Source: DASRJW01 sp964567755
GTDB taxonomy: Bacteria > Krumholzibacteriota > Krumholzibacteriia > G020349025
Assembly (NCBI GenBank): GCA_964567755.1
Contig: CAZMNW010000025.1
Coordinates: 1 to 64,000 of the forward strand
Length of the DNA stretch: 64,000 nt
Direction of reading: 5' to 3'
Positions 6,430 to 15,549 of the stretch are shown one piece after another. The translations under genes and the position numbers were made by a program. How positions within the stretch are numbered: position 1 is the stretch's first letter; the number at the start of each line of letters is the position of its first letter. Below the pieces are notes generated by a model, which ran no database searches, had not been told where the DNA came from, and saw only the letters and a program-made list of their open reading frames with translations.

Positions 6430-8967
6430 ATGCAGCCTCGCTTGAAGAAAGCCCGAACGCACGCCCAAGTGCCCGTTGCCAAATTGCGCTGGCGATGCCC
6501 GCCTCGACTCCTCGGCTTCCGCGATACGAGCGCGCTCGCCGTGCGCGCCGAGACCTTCGGCCAGGCACGCGCGCTGGCGGCATTGCGACTCGGCCTGGAG
6601 ATCCCGAGCCCGGGGTTCAACATCTTCGTCGTCGGTCTCACCGGCACCGGGAAGACGACGACGATCCGCCGGCTGTTCGAGGAACTGCAGGTGCGGGGTT
6701 CGGCGCCACCCGACCTCTGCTATGTGCACAATTTCCAGCATCCCGACGAACCGTGGGCGCTGCACCTGCCGGCCGGGCGCGGTTGGACACTGCGCCAGGA
6801 CATGCGCGACCTGCTCGAATACGTGCGCCGCGGTCTTCCCGAGATCTACACGAGCGAGACCTATCAGAAGCGGCATCTCAAGACGATCGAAGTCTTCCGC
6901 GAACGCGGTCGCGCCGCGTTCAAGGAGTTCGAAACCCGCATCCAGGCGCAGGAGTTTCGCATCGTCCAGATCCAGATGGGGGCGCTGACACACGCCGAGT
7001 TGCAGGCGATGATCTCTGGCGAGCCGGTGGCGCTGGAGAAACTCAAGGACATGGTGGACGAGGGCCGATTCGACCGTGCGCAGTTCGAAACCTTGCGGCG
7101 CAAGCACGAAAAACTGTCCGTCGATTTGCAGAGCACCCTGCAAGAAGGTCGCCGCATCGAGAAGGAACTGCGTGAATCCCTCCACAAGCTCGACCGGCAT
7201 TTCGCCGCGCTCGTCATCCGCGATCCCATCCAGGAGCTGAGCGAGAAATACGGCGAGCTACCGCGTGTGGTCGAGTATCTGCAAGCGGTGCAAGAGCACA
7301 TTCTCGTTTCGCTCGGGAAGTTCGTCCGCCCGGCGGAAGACGCTGAAAGCGGCGAGGCCGACGAGGGCCCCAGCGCGCGCGACTTGCGCGAGTACGAGGT
7401 GAATCTCGTGGTGGACCATGCCGACTCGGAAGGTCCGCCGATGGTCATCGAATCCTCGCCGACCCACCGCAACCTGTTCGGGTCGATCGATTACGTGCCG
7501 ATGCGCGCCGGTGCCTGGCGAACCGACTTCACCCGCATCCGCGCCGGCAGCCTGTTGCGCGCCAATGGCGGTTTCCTCGTCTTCAACCTCCATGACGTGA
7601 CCGAGCCCGGTGTGTGGCCGACGCTCAAACGAACGCTCAAGAACCGCAAGAGCGAGATCCGCGCCCCCGAGTCGCCGCTGCTCCTGGCCTCGGCACTCAA
7701 ACCCGAGGCGGTCGACCTCAACGTCAAGGTCGTGGTCATCGGCGACGCGCTGAGTTACAACATGCTGCACACCTACGACGACGAGTTCCGCAAAATCTTC
7801 AAGGTCAAGGCCGACTTCGACGCCACGATGACACGCAATCAGCGGAGCATCCAGCAGTACGCGCGCTTTCTGGCAACGCTCGCGCTGCGGGAAGGCTTGT
7901 TGCCGTTCGACTCGAGCGGCGTCGCCGCCATCCTCGAAACCGGTGCCCGACTCGCCGGCCGCCAGGACCGTTTGACCACACGCTTCAGCGATATCGCCGA
8001 CGTCGCGCGCGAGGCGCACTACTGGGCGCTCAAGGCCAACCGCCGCGCCATCGGCGTGCAACACGTCGATCAGGCGCTGCACGAACGGGTGCAGCGGGTC
8101 AATTTGCTGGAGGAAAGGGTGCAGCGATCGATCAACGACGGCGTGTTGTTGCTCGACCTGCGCGGCAAGAAGATCGGCCAAGTGAACGGTCTCACGGTCT
8201 ACGACCTCGGTGATCACATGTTCGGACGCCCGGCCCGCATCACCAGCGAGGTTTCCATGGGGCGTTCGGGAATCATCAACATCGAACGCGAGGCCAACCT
8301 CTCGGGGTCGACGCACGACAAGGGTGTGCTCATCTTGGCAGGCTACCTGCGCGGCAAGTATGCGCAGCAGCGGCCGCTGACCTTGTCGGCGAGCCTTGCC
8401 TTCGAGCAATCCTATGGCGGCGTCGACGGCGATAGCGCCTCGGCCGCGGAGCTGTTCGCGCTGGTTTCCGCCATCGCACGCTTGCCGTTGCGGCAGGATC
8501 TGGCGGTCACGGGTTCCATCAATCAAAAGGGCGAGATCCAACCCATCGGCGGCATCAACGAGAAGATCGAGGGCTTCTTCGACACCTGCAAGGGGCGCGG
8601 CCTGAGCGGCAGCCAAGGCGTGGTTTTCCCGGCCGCCAACCTGCCCGAGCTCATGCTGCGCAAAGACGTCCTCGACGCTGCGCGTCGTGGGAAGTTCCAT
8701 CTCCACGCCATGCGCAAAGTCGATCAGGGGCTCGAGATCATGACCGGTATCAAGGCCGGCCGGCGCACGCGCAGCGGTTACGAGCCCGATACCGTGCACG
8801 GCATTGTAGACGACGCACTCGCCGAGCTCGCCGAAGAGATCAAGGAGTACGTCGAGTCGAGCGACACCGTGAGCGGGCGCCCCGCAACGCAGGGACTGGA
8901 CGACGACGAAGAGGAAGAGGGCGACTTGCTGCGACCTCGAACACGACGCCGGCGCGCTCGGCGATGA
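6430..8967 (+). CDS. LonB-like ATP-dependent protease (AAA_32 + Lon protease domain)
   Basis: 845-residue soluble protein of the Lon-related family that lacks the classical LAN domain. A Walker A GLTGTGKTTT lies near residue 70 and is followed by a long helical insertion (about 140-290, coiled coil). The AAA part has the family block ESSPTHRNLFGSIDYVPM and GGFLVFNLHDV. The C-terminal protease domain (about 580-780) carries the Ser-Lys dyad S669 (GDSAS) and K712 (GGINEKIEGF), 43 residues apart as in classical Lon. The end is acidic then basic (DDDEEEEGD...RRRRARR). It likely degrades damaged or regulatory proteins using ATP; targets are unknown. The stop overlaps the next start by four bases. 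Confidence 0.93.
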   Translation: MQPRLKKARTHAQVPVAKLRWRCPPRLLGFRDTSALAVRAETFGQARALAALRLGLEIPSPGFNIFVVGLTGTGKTTTIRRLFEELQVRGSAPPDLCYVHNFQHPDEPWALHLPAGRGWTLRQDMRDLLEYVRRGLPEIYTSETYQKRHLKTIEVFRERGRAAFKEFETRIQAQEFRIVQIQMGALTHAELQAMISGEPVALEKLKDMVDEGRFDRAQFETLRRKHEKLSVDLQSTLQEGRRIEKELRESLHKLDRHFAALVIRDPIQELSEKYGELPRVVEYLQAVQEHILVSLGKFVRPAEDAESGEADEGPSARDLREYEVNLVVDHADSEGPPMVIESSPTHRNLFGSIDYVPMRAGAWRTDFTRIRAGSLLRANGGFLVFNLHDVTEPGVWPTLKRTLKNRKSEIRAPESPLLLASALKPEAVDLNVKVVVIGDALSYNMLHTYDDEFRKIFKVKADFDATMTRNQRSIQQYARFLATLALREGLLPFDSSGVAAILETGARLAGRQDRLTTRFSDIADVAREAHYWALKANRRAIGVQHVDQALHERVQRVNLLEERVQRSINDGVLLLDLRGKKIGQVNGLTVYDLGDHMFGRPARITSEVSMGRSGIINIEREANLSGSTHDKGVLILAGYLRGKYAQQRPLTLSASLAFEQSYGGVDGDSASAAELFALVSAIARLPLRQDLAVTGSINQKGEIQPIGGINEKIEGFFDTCKGRGLSGSQGVVFPAANLPELMLRKDVLDAARRGKFHLHAMRKVDQGLEIMTGIKAGRRTRSGYEPDTVHGIVDDALAELAEEIKEYVESSDTVSGRPATQGLDDDEEEEGDLLRPRTRRRRARR

Positions 8968-10085
8968 ACGTCTTCGAGCGCCGCCTGCTGCATGCTGTGT
9001 TGACGCGACCCACGGCGCCCTTTCACGAACACTACGTGCGCGCAGCGATCGAACACGCGGCGCGCCGCATGGGGCTGCGGTCTCGGCGCGATCGTTTCGG
9101 CAACCTCTATGTCGGCTATCGCAAGGGCAACGCCCCTGGTCTCGCCTTGACCGCGCACATGGATCATCCCGGCTTCGAGGTCAAGTTGGCGGGGCGCAGG
9201 GTGCACGCGACGCTCCTCGGCGGCGTCGATCCCAAACATCTGCGCGGCAGTCGCGTGCTGCTCTATCACGATGCGGACCATCGCGAGCACGCGACCGCGC
9301 GGGCTCCCGCGGCCGTGCGCGGTCGCATCACATCCGTCGCCGCGCTGCTGCCCGAGGGTGCGCGCCGGCCACAGGTCGAGGTCGAAATCGCCTGTGCCGC
9401 AGACGTCGAAGCCCGCGCCTGGGGACACTTCGATCTGCCCGGAATGGAACTGCACGGAGGTTTGCTGCGCTCGAAGGCCCTCGATAATCTGCTTTCGTGC
9501 GTGCTCATCTTAGCGACGATGGCGCGCCTGCGCCGCCGCCGGGCCGTGGCCAACCTTCTCGGTGTGTTCACGCGCGCGGAGGAAGTAGGATTCGTCGGCG
9601 CGGGCGGCGTGCTGCGCAGTCGCGTCCTCAACCCGAAGCGCCCCGTCGTCGTATTGGAAACCAGCAAGGCACTGCCGAGTGCGCCCATTGGACGCGGCCC
9701 GGTGCTCCGCGTCGGCGATCGCATGACCTGCTTCGACCCGGGAATGGATCTGTGGCTGGCCGAAGGGGCAGCGACGCTGGCAACGCGCGAACCCAGCTTC
9801 ACCTATCAACGCGCTTTGATGACCGGCGGCGCCTGCGAGGCCTCGTTGTTCATGCTGCATGGCCGGCGCGTCGGCGCGCTCGCCATGCCGCTCGGCAACT
9901 ACCACAACATGACCCCACGCGGCGGCATCGGACCGGAGTTCGTCGACGCGAGCGACTTCGACAAAGCGCTGTTGCTGCTCGAACACTTGGCGACACACCC
10001 GCCACAGCCCGGGATCTTAGAGCGGCATCGCGCCACGCTCGACGCCATCTTCGACCAACTCGGACCGCGCCTGCGCGCCGGTTGA
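8964..10085 (+). CDS. M42/M20-like zinc aminopeptidase
   Basis: 373 residues resembling M42 (glutamyl aminopeptidase/deblocking) enzymes. Putative dinuclear zinc ligands and catalytic residues appear in order: TAHMDHPGFEV (His, Asp), a small inserted domain, SKALDNLLSC (Asp), FTRAEEVGFVGAGG (Glu pair), VVVLETSKAL (Glu) and NYHNMTPRGG (His). The usual M42 motif HMDEVGF is changed to HMDHPGF here, so the exact substrate is unsure. Four-base overlap with the Lon-like protease gene suggests the pair work in series, the peptidase clearing peptides made by the protease; that is inference. Confidence 0.8.
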   Translation: MNVFERRLLHAVLTRPTAPFHEHYVRAAIEHAARRMGLRSRRDRFGNLYVGYRKGNAPGLALTAHMDHPGFEVKLAGRRVHATLLGGVDPKHLRGSRVLLYHDADHREHATARAPAAVRGRITSVAALLPEGARRPQVEVEIACAADVEARAWGHFDLPGMELHGGLLRSKALDNLLSCVLILATMARLRRRRAVANLLGVFTRAEEVGFVGAGGVLRSRVLNPKRPVVVLETSKALPSAPIGRGPVLRVGDRMTCFDPGMDLWLAEGAATLATREPSFTYQRALMTGGACEASLFMLHGRRVGALAMPLGNYHNMTPRGGIGPEFVDASDFDKALLLLEHLATHPPQPGILERHRATLDAIFDQLGPRLRAG

Positions 10086-10208
10086 GCGCGGTGCGAATGA
10101 CCAGATCGCCGGAGAAAGGCGCGCGACCCGCGACGCGTGCTACATTCCGTCGCGATCCTCGCCCGATTCGCTGGATTCGGGCAACGCACGACTCCCGGAG
10201 CGCCGCCG

Positions 10209-12875
10209 ATGCTCACCCCTGGCACCAGACTCGGTCCCTACGAGATCACAGGCCCCCTCGGCGCGGGTGGGATGGGCGAGGTCTACCGCGCCCGTGATAC
10301 GCGCCTGGGGCGCGATGTGGCGGTCAAGGTGTTGCCGCCCCATCTCGCCACGAGCCCCGAGCTGCGCCAGCGCTTCGAGCGCGAGGCGCGCGCAGTCTCC
10401 TCGCTCAATCACCCCCACATCTGCACGCTCTACGACGTGGGGCGCGAAGGCGACATCGACTTCTTGGTGATGGAACACCTGGAGGGCGAGACGCTGGCCA
10501 CGCGCCTCGAGCGCGGGCCGCTGCCCACCGACTTGTTGCTGCGGACCGGGGTCGAGATCGCCGACGGGCTGGATCGCGCGCACCGGAGCGGCATTGTCCA
10601 CCGGGATTTGAAGCCCGGGAACATCATGCTGACCAAGGGCGGGGCGAAGCTCATGGACTTCGGGCTCGCGCGCGGCGCGGGCCCGCCGGACGGCCCCACC
10701 GGAGCCGCCATGAGCGAGTCACAGACCGTGCGCCAGTCGCTGACGGCCGAGGGGACGATCATCGGCACCTTCCGGTACATGGCCCCAGAGCAGCTGGAGG
10801 GGAAAGACGCGGACGCGCGGTCGGACATCTTCGCGCTGGGCGTCACGCTCTACGAAACGGCGACGGGGAGGAAGGCATTCGAAGGCAAGAGTCAAGCGTC
10901 GCTGATCTCGGCGATCATGACGTTCGATCCACCGGCAATCGCCACCGTCGCCCCCATGAGCCCGCCTGCGTTGGAACGCCTGGTGCGCGCGTGCATCGCC
11001 AAGGAGCCGGACGAGCGCATCCAAACCGCGCACGACGTCAAGCTTCAGCTGCAGTGGATCCGCGATGCGGGTTCGCAGGCGGGCGTGCCGGCACCGATCG
11101 CAAAGCGGCGCAAGAACCGCGAGCGGCTGGCGTGGATCGTGGCAGGCATCGCGACGCTGGGGCTTGTGATCGGAGCGGCGCTCGTGGTACCGGGCCTGAT
11201 GCGCAAGCCGGCTACCGCTGCGGCCATGCGATTCGCGGTGACAAGCCCGCCCGACGTGACGCTCTTGAACGACGTCGCCAACTCGGCGATCTCAACCGAC
11301 GGTCGCACGCTCGCCTATCTCGCAACGGACACAAGCGGCACGGGACGCATCTGGCTTCGTCCCGTCAACTCGCTCGCGGCGCAGCAGCTCGCGGGGACGG
11401 ACAATGCGTCGCTGCCCTTCTGGTCCACGGACAGCCGGCACCTGGGGTTCTTCGCCGACGGGAAGCTCAAGAAAGTCGCGGTCGCGGACGGGTCGTCCGA
11501 GGTGATCTGCGATGCCCCGGATGGCCGTGGCGGGACTTGGAGCAAGGACGGCGTGATCGTCTTCGCCCCGGTGGCGGCGGGCGGCCTGATGCGCGTCTCG
11601 GCGGACGGCGGCGAGCCGGTCGAGGTCATGCAGACCGATTCGAGCCGGCAAGAAACCGGGCTCCGCTTTCCGAGATTCCTGCCGGACGGGAAGCACTTCA
11701 CCTTCGTGAGCCTTCCCGCGCACCGGGGAAATCACGATGTCTACCTCGGCACGCTCGGCTCGACGCAACGGGAAAGCCTGCTCGTCTCGGCAGCCGCGCC
11801 GGTCTACGCGGAACCCGGATACCTCATCCTGGTGCGAAATGGCCGGCTGCTGGCGCAGCGATTCGACGCGAAGACGCTCGAGCCGGCCGGGGAGGCGATG
11901 CCCCTGGGCGAGGCTCCGCCACCATCCGGGACCTACGGTGCGCCGGCGGTCTCCGTCTCGACCAATGGCATTCTCGCCCACCCTGCGGCCGGGCTCCCCA
12001 ATACCCAACTCGTCTGGTTCGACCGCGCCGGACGGCCTCAGGACACCATCGCCCTGCCGCCTGGGCGTTACCTCAACCCATCGATCTCGCCCGACGATCA
12101 GCGAATGATCGTCCACCGTCAGAGCTCACCGACCGAGATGGACATCTGGATGGTCGAGATCTCGCGGGCGGTCGCGACCCGTTTCACCTTCACCGCCTCG
12201 CACCGGACCGAGAACGCCGTCTGGTCCCCGGATGGGCAATGGGTCGCCTTCAACTCGAACCGGAGTGGACCGCAGGACATCTATCGCAAGCTCGCCAGTG
12301 GAGCGGGCGACGAGGAGCCGCTCCTCATCTCCGGCGCGCTGTTCAAGATCGTGTCGCAGTGGTCGTGGGACGGGCGCTTCCTGATCTTCTTTCAGCCCGA
12401 TGCCGTGACCGGCTGGGACGTCTGGCTCCTGCCAACGGAGGGCGAACCCAAGCCGACGCCGATCCTGCGCTCTCGATTCAATGAATCCGCCGGCCAGGTC
12501 TCTCCTGACGGTCAGTGGATCTCTTACATCTCCGACGAATCCGGGAGGACCGAGGTCTACGTCCAATCGTTCCCAACCCCGGGGAGCAAGTACCAGGTAA
12601 CGATCTCGGGCGGTTTCTACGGCGTTTGGTCCAAGGACGGCAGGGAGATGCTGATCGCGGGGTTGGACGGCACCGTGCTGTCGGTGGACGTGCAGACGGG
12701 CGCATCGTTCAGGGCGGGCACGCCGAGCGTGCTCTTCAAGGTCCGCCAGGACGCATTGGGAGTCACGGCGACCTCGGACTTCCAGCGCTTCATCCAGGCG
12801 GTGCCGGTCGGCACGGCGGCCCCCAACAGCATCACGCTGGTGATCAACTGGACGGCGGGACTCGAGAGGAAGTAA
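10209..12875 (+). CDS. Ser/Thr protein kinase with TolB/WD40-like beta-propeller
   Basis: Membrane-spanning Hanks-type kinase of 888 residues. Kinase domain about 10-285: glycine loop GPLGAGGMGEVYRARD, VAVKVL lysine, catalytic HRDLKPGNIML, DFGLA, GTFRYMAPEQ and the DIFALGVTLYE helix. One transmembrane helix follows at about 307-332, then a long outside domain (about 340-885) made of repeated blades of the type WSPDGQWVAF, FSPDG and WSKDGREM, that is, a TolB/WD40-like propeller. This layout is abundant in Acidobacteria and related phyla; the propeller probably senses envelope ligands. The ATG at 10209 follows GGAG and starts directly at the usual N terminus (LTPGTRLGPYEI). The phosphorylated target is unknown. 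Confidence 0.93.
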   Translation: MLTPGTRLGPYEITGPLGAGGMGEVYRARDTRLGRDVAVKVLPPHLATSPELRQRFEREARAVSSLNHPHICTLYDVGREGDIDFLVMEHLEGETLATRLERGPLPTDLLLRTGVEIADGLDRAHRSGIVHRDLKPGNIMLTKGGAKLMDFGLARGAGPPDGPTGAAMSESQTVRQSLTAEGTIIGTFRYMAPEQLEGKDADARSDIFALGVTLYETATGRKAFEGKSQASLISAIMTFDPPAIATVAPMSPPALERLVRACIAKEPDERIQTAHDVKLQLQWIRDAGSQAGVPAPIAKRRKNRERLAWIVAGIATLGLVIGAALVVPGLMRKPATAAAMRFAVTSPPDVTLLNDVANSAISTDGRTLAYLATDTSGTGRIWLRPVNSLAAQQLAGTDNASLPFWSTDSRHLGFFADGKLKKVAVADGSSEVICDAPDGRGGTWSKDGVIVFAPVAAGGLMRVSADGGEPVEVMQTDSSRQETGLRFPRFLPDGKHFTFVSLPAHRGNHDVYLGTLGSTQRESLLVSAAAPVYAEPGYLILVRNGRLLAQRFDAKTLEPAGEAMPLGEAPPPSGTYGAPAVSVSTNGILAHPAAGLPNTQLVWFDRAGRPQDTIALPPGRYLNPSISPDDQRMIVHRQSSPTEMDIWMVEISRAVATRFTFTASHRTENAVWSPDGQWVAFNSNRSGPQDIYRKLASGAGDEEPLLISGALFKIVSQWSWDGRFLIFFQPDAVTGWDVWLLPTEGEPKPTPILRSRFNESAGQVSPDGQWISYISDESGRTEVYVQSFPTPGSKYQVTISGGFYGVWSKDGREMLIAGLDGTVLSVDVQTGASFRAGTPSVLFKVRQDALGVTATSDFQRFIQAVPVGTAAPNSITLVINWTAGLERK

Positions 12876-12878
12876 CCC

Positions 12879-12900
12879 TGCGGGCAACCGCGCGCCCGCA
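12879..12900. terminator. Hairpin between convergent genes
   Basis: TGCGGGC (12879-12885) and GCCCGCA (12894-12900) enclose eight bases, four bases after the kinase stop and before the glcF stop on the other strand. No T run follows, so terminator function is only suggested by position. Confidence 0.4.
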
Positions 12901-12964
12901 CAAGTGCGTCGCGCACCGGCTCGTCGAGGAACCCAAGTCGCGGCAACGATTGGTCCATGGTCGA

Positions 12965-14305
12965 TCAAGAAGCAATGGGGGCTGTGTTGTACGCCGCGGC
13001 GAGCAATTGCATTGGGTGCACGACACGGATGTGCGCGAGACGAGGTTCTGTGCGGGCTGCCTGCTGCAGGCCGGAGCGAATCTGTAGGATGCAACCGGCG
13101 TTGCCCGTCGCCACGGTATCGGCATTGCTGGCGGCGATGTGGCGGATCTTCTCCTGCAGGATCGCGCGCGCCAATTCGGGATGCGCCAGGTTGTAGACGC
13201 CGGCGCTGCCGCAGCAGCGATCGGCTTCGGCGAGTGTCACGATTTCCACGCCTGGAATCGCCGCCAGGATGCGCTTGGGTGCCGCCGAGATCCCCTGGCC
13301 GTGCAGCAAATGACAGGGTTCGTCGTAGGCCACGCGCGCAGGCACCGCATGCGCTGGCGCCACCAGACCGAGCGCATCCAAGAACTCGCTGATGTCGCGC
13401 ACTCTGGCGGCGAACTCTTGCGCCGGCACGGCGAGAGCAGGGATCTCGTGCGCCAGCTGCCCGTACTCCTTGAGCGTCGACCCACAGCCCGCCGCGTTCA
13501 CGATCACGGCGTCGTAATCGGCGCGCGGCGCGAATGCTCCGAGATTGCGCTCGAGGAGTCGCAGGCCCTCTCGCCGGTAACCGAGATGAAAATGCAACGC
13601 GCCGCAGCAGGTTTGCTGCGGAGGCGTCACGACCTCGCAGCCGTTGTATCGCAACGCCGCGATGGAAGCAGTCTGCACTTCAGGCAGGAATTCCGGCGCC
13701 ACGCAGCCGCGCAAGAACAGCACGCGGGCGCGACGCTTGCCCACTGCCGGCAACACCGCCGGCCAGCCTCGACGCAACTTGGCCGCAGGCACGCGCGGCG
13801 CGAGCTGTGCCTGCGCGTCGAGTCCGAGAAGGCGCAAGAGCCCAAAACGTTGGGCCGCCGCGTCCATTCGAGTTGCCTGGACGAAGCGCAGCATGTGGAC
13901 GAGCCGATGCAAGCAACCCTGCGCCGGGAGCACGTGCAGCAACAGCCATCGCCCCACCGTTGCGGCGAACCGCGCCTTCTCCCGCGGCGACGCCGTGGCG
14001 GCCGAATCGCGCAGCAGCGCACGAAACTCCTCCATCATGACGCCGAAACGCACCCCCGACGGGCATGCGGTTTCGCAGGCGCGGCAGACGAGGCACAGAT
14101 CGAGATGCTCGGCGAAGGCGGGCGTCAGCGCTTGCCGGCCCTCTTCGTGCGCCCGCATCAGGTAGATGCGGCCGCGCGGCGAGTCCGCTTCGTTGCCGAG
14201 ATGCAGGTACGTCGGGCAGACCGGCAAGCACAGTCCGCAGTGCACGCAGTCGCGAGCGATGTCGTAGCGGCTCTTGACTTCGGCGCGATCCACGGCGGGA
14301 GTCAT
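12965..14305 (-). CDS. glcF: Glycolate dehydrogenase iron-sulfur subunit GlcF
   Basis: Third subunit of glycolate dehydrogenase, passing electrons from the FAD subunits toward the quinone pool. Two 4Fe-4S motifs lie near the N terminus: CVHCGLCLPVCP (residues 18-29) and CLVCRACETACPSGV (72-86). Two CCG (cysteine-rich) domains follow, with QQTCCGALHFHLG and RCCGSAGVYN marking them. 446 residues, a little longer than the E. coli protein. The start overlaps the glcE stop by four bases, so the three genes form one translation-coupled operon. Confidence 0.95.
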   Translation of the reverse strand: MTPAVDRAEVKSRYDIARDCVHCGLCLPVCPTYLHLGNEADSPRGRIYLMRAHEEGRQALTPAFAEHLDLCLVCRACETACPSGVRFGVMMEEFRALLRDSAATASPREKARFAATVGRWLLLHVLPAQGCLHRLVHMLRFVQATRMDAAAQRFGLLRLLGLDAQAQLAPRVPAAKLRRGWPAVLPAVGKRRARVLFLRGCVAPEFLPEVQTASIAALRYNGCEVVTPPQQTCCGALHFHLGYRREGLRLLERNLGAFAPRADYDAVIVNAAGCGSTLKEYGQLAHEIPALAVPAQEFAARVRDISEFLDALGLVAPAHAVPARVAYDEPCHLLHGQGISAAPKRILAAIPGVEIVTLAEADRCCGSAGVYNLAHPELARAILQEKIRHIAASNADTVATGNAGCILQIRSGLQQAARTEPRLAHIRVVHPMQLLAAAYNTAPIAS

Positions 14306-15549
14306 GATTCGGCCTCCGGGTGCGCGAAAAGCGCGGGACGCAAGCGGCCCTCGGCATCGAAAAGCGCTTTGAGGTCGGAGTGCAGCGCCGGCAATTGCGC
14401 CTGCGGTGTGAGCGCATTACCCCACGGAGTCTCGATCCGGCGCAGACTTCCGCCTCGCGACGCGAGCCGTTGTTGCAAAGCCGGGAGACTCGACGCCCCA
14501 GCGCGCGGCAACTGCACGCTGCACTTCCCGACGCCGAACAGGGCGACGGCGTTTGCGTCGTTGCCACACGTCTCGGCGACCGCGGCGAGCAGCTCGCAGA
14601 CGCCGACCGGGAGACTCGTGAGCTGCAACACCATCGCATCGGGGCGTGGCTCGGCGTGCCGTTCCACCGACTCCCACGCGTCTGCGGCAGCCTCCGTTGC
14701 CAGCACTTCCCCATCCCAGTCCAACGCGCACGCCTCTGCCTGTGCACGCACGACCGGCTCGCGGCCTTCGAAGCGTGCGAGCAGCTGCAAGCTGCCAGGA
14801 ATTCCTGTGGGGTGGACGACAGCGAGAGCCGCCGGTCGCAAGGCGCCGCGATGCGTCGCCAATAACTTGTGCCCAGCCGATTCGAGCGGCAGCAAGACTT
14901 GCACGACAGCACTCGCCTCGGGGCGTGGGACCAGGCGCACATTGATTTCGGCGAACACGGCGAGCGATCCCATGGAGCCGACATAGAGTTTGGGCAAATC
15001 GTAGCCGCTCACGTTCTTGACCACCTTGCCGCCGCTCCGCGTCATCGATCCATCCGCGTGCACGACCCTGCAACCAAGCACGGCATCGCGCAGCGTTCCC
15101 GTGCTCGCACGACACGATCCGCTGCGATTGGCCGCACACGCGCCTCCCAACGTCGCGGCCGTGCCCGGCCAAGGCGACGGCGCCAGTCGTTGTCCGGCAG
15201 CACCGGTCCGACGCGCGATCTCGTGCAGGGTCACACCGGCTTCCGCCACCAAGGTGAGATCTTCCGCCACGTACTCGAGCACGCGGTCCAGTCGGCGCAT
15301 GGACAGAACGAAATCGATCGCTCCTGGCGCGCCACCGAGGTGCAAGTGCTCCATCGACCCGGCCGGCAGCACCCGCAATCGCTCGCGCGCGGCGAAACGC
15401 AGGCACTCTTGCACCTGACCCAAGTCCGACGGCAGCGCAACCGGTGTTCCCGCAGGCAGGAAACCCGCGAAGGCCGCCGACGGCGGTTGCCATTCCTCGA
15501 CTCCGTAGGGCCCAAGGAGCCCGACCAGGCGCTCGGGATCGAAGCTCAT
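14302..15549 (-). CDS. glcE: Glycolate dehydrogenase FAD subunit GlcE
   Basis: 415 residues with a PCMH-type FAD-binding fold (about 30-215): LPAGSMEHLHLGG, TLVAEAGVTLHEIA, PGTAATLGGACAANRSGS, GGKVVKNVSGYDLPKLYVGS and LAVFAEINVRLVPRP. It is shorter than GlcD and lacks the full C-terminal cap, as is usual for GlcE. The ATG at 15549 overlaps the glcD stop by four bases; longer in-frame versions would lie inside glcD. With GlcD and GlcF it oxidises glycolate (or a similar 2-hydroxy acid such as D-lactate) to the 2-oxo acid. Confidence 0.93.
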   Translation of the reverse strand: MSFDPERLVGLLGPYGVEEWQPPSAAFAGFLPAGTPVALPSDLGQVQECLRFAARERLRVLPAGSMEHLHLGGAPGAIDFVLSMRRLDRVLEYVAEDLTLVAEAGVTLHEIARRTGAAGQRLAPSPWPGTAATLGGACAANRSGSCRASTGTLRDAVLGCRVVHADGSMTRSGGKVVKNVSGYDLPKLYVGSMGSLAVFAEINVRLVPRPEASAVVQVLLPLESAGHKLLATHRGALRPAALAVVHPTGIPGSLQLLARFEGREPVVRAQAEACALDWDGEVLATEAAADAWESVERHAEPRPDAMVLQLTSLPVGVCELLAAVAETCGNDANAVALFGVGKCSVQLPRAGASSLPALQQRLASRGGSLRRIETPWGNALTPQAQLPALHSDLKALFDAEGRLRPALFAHPEAES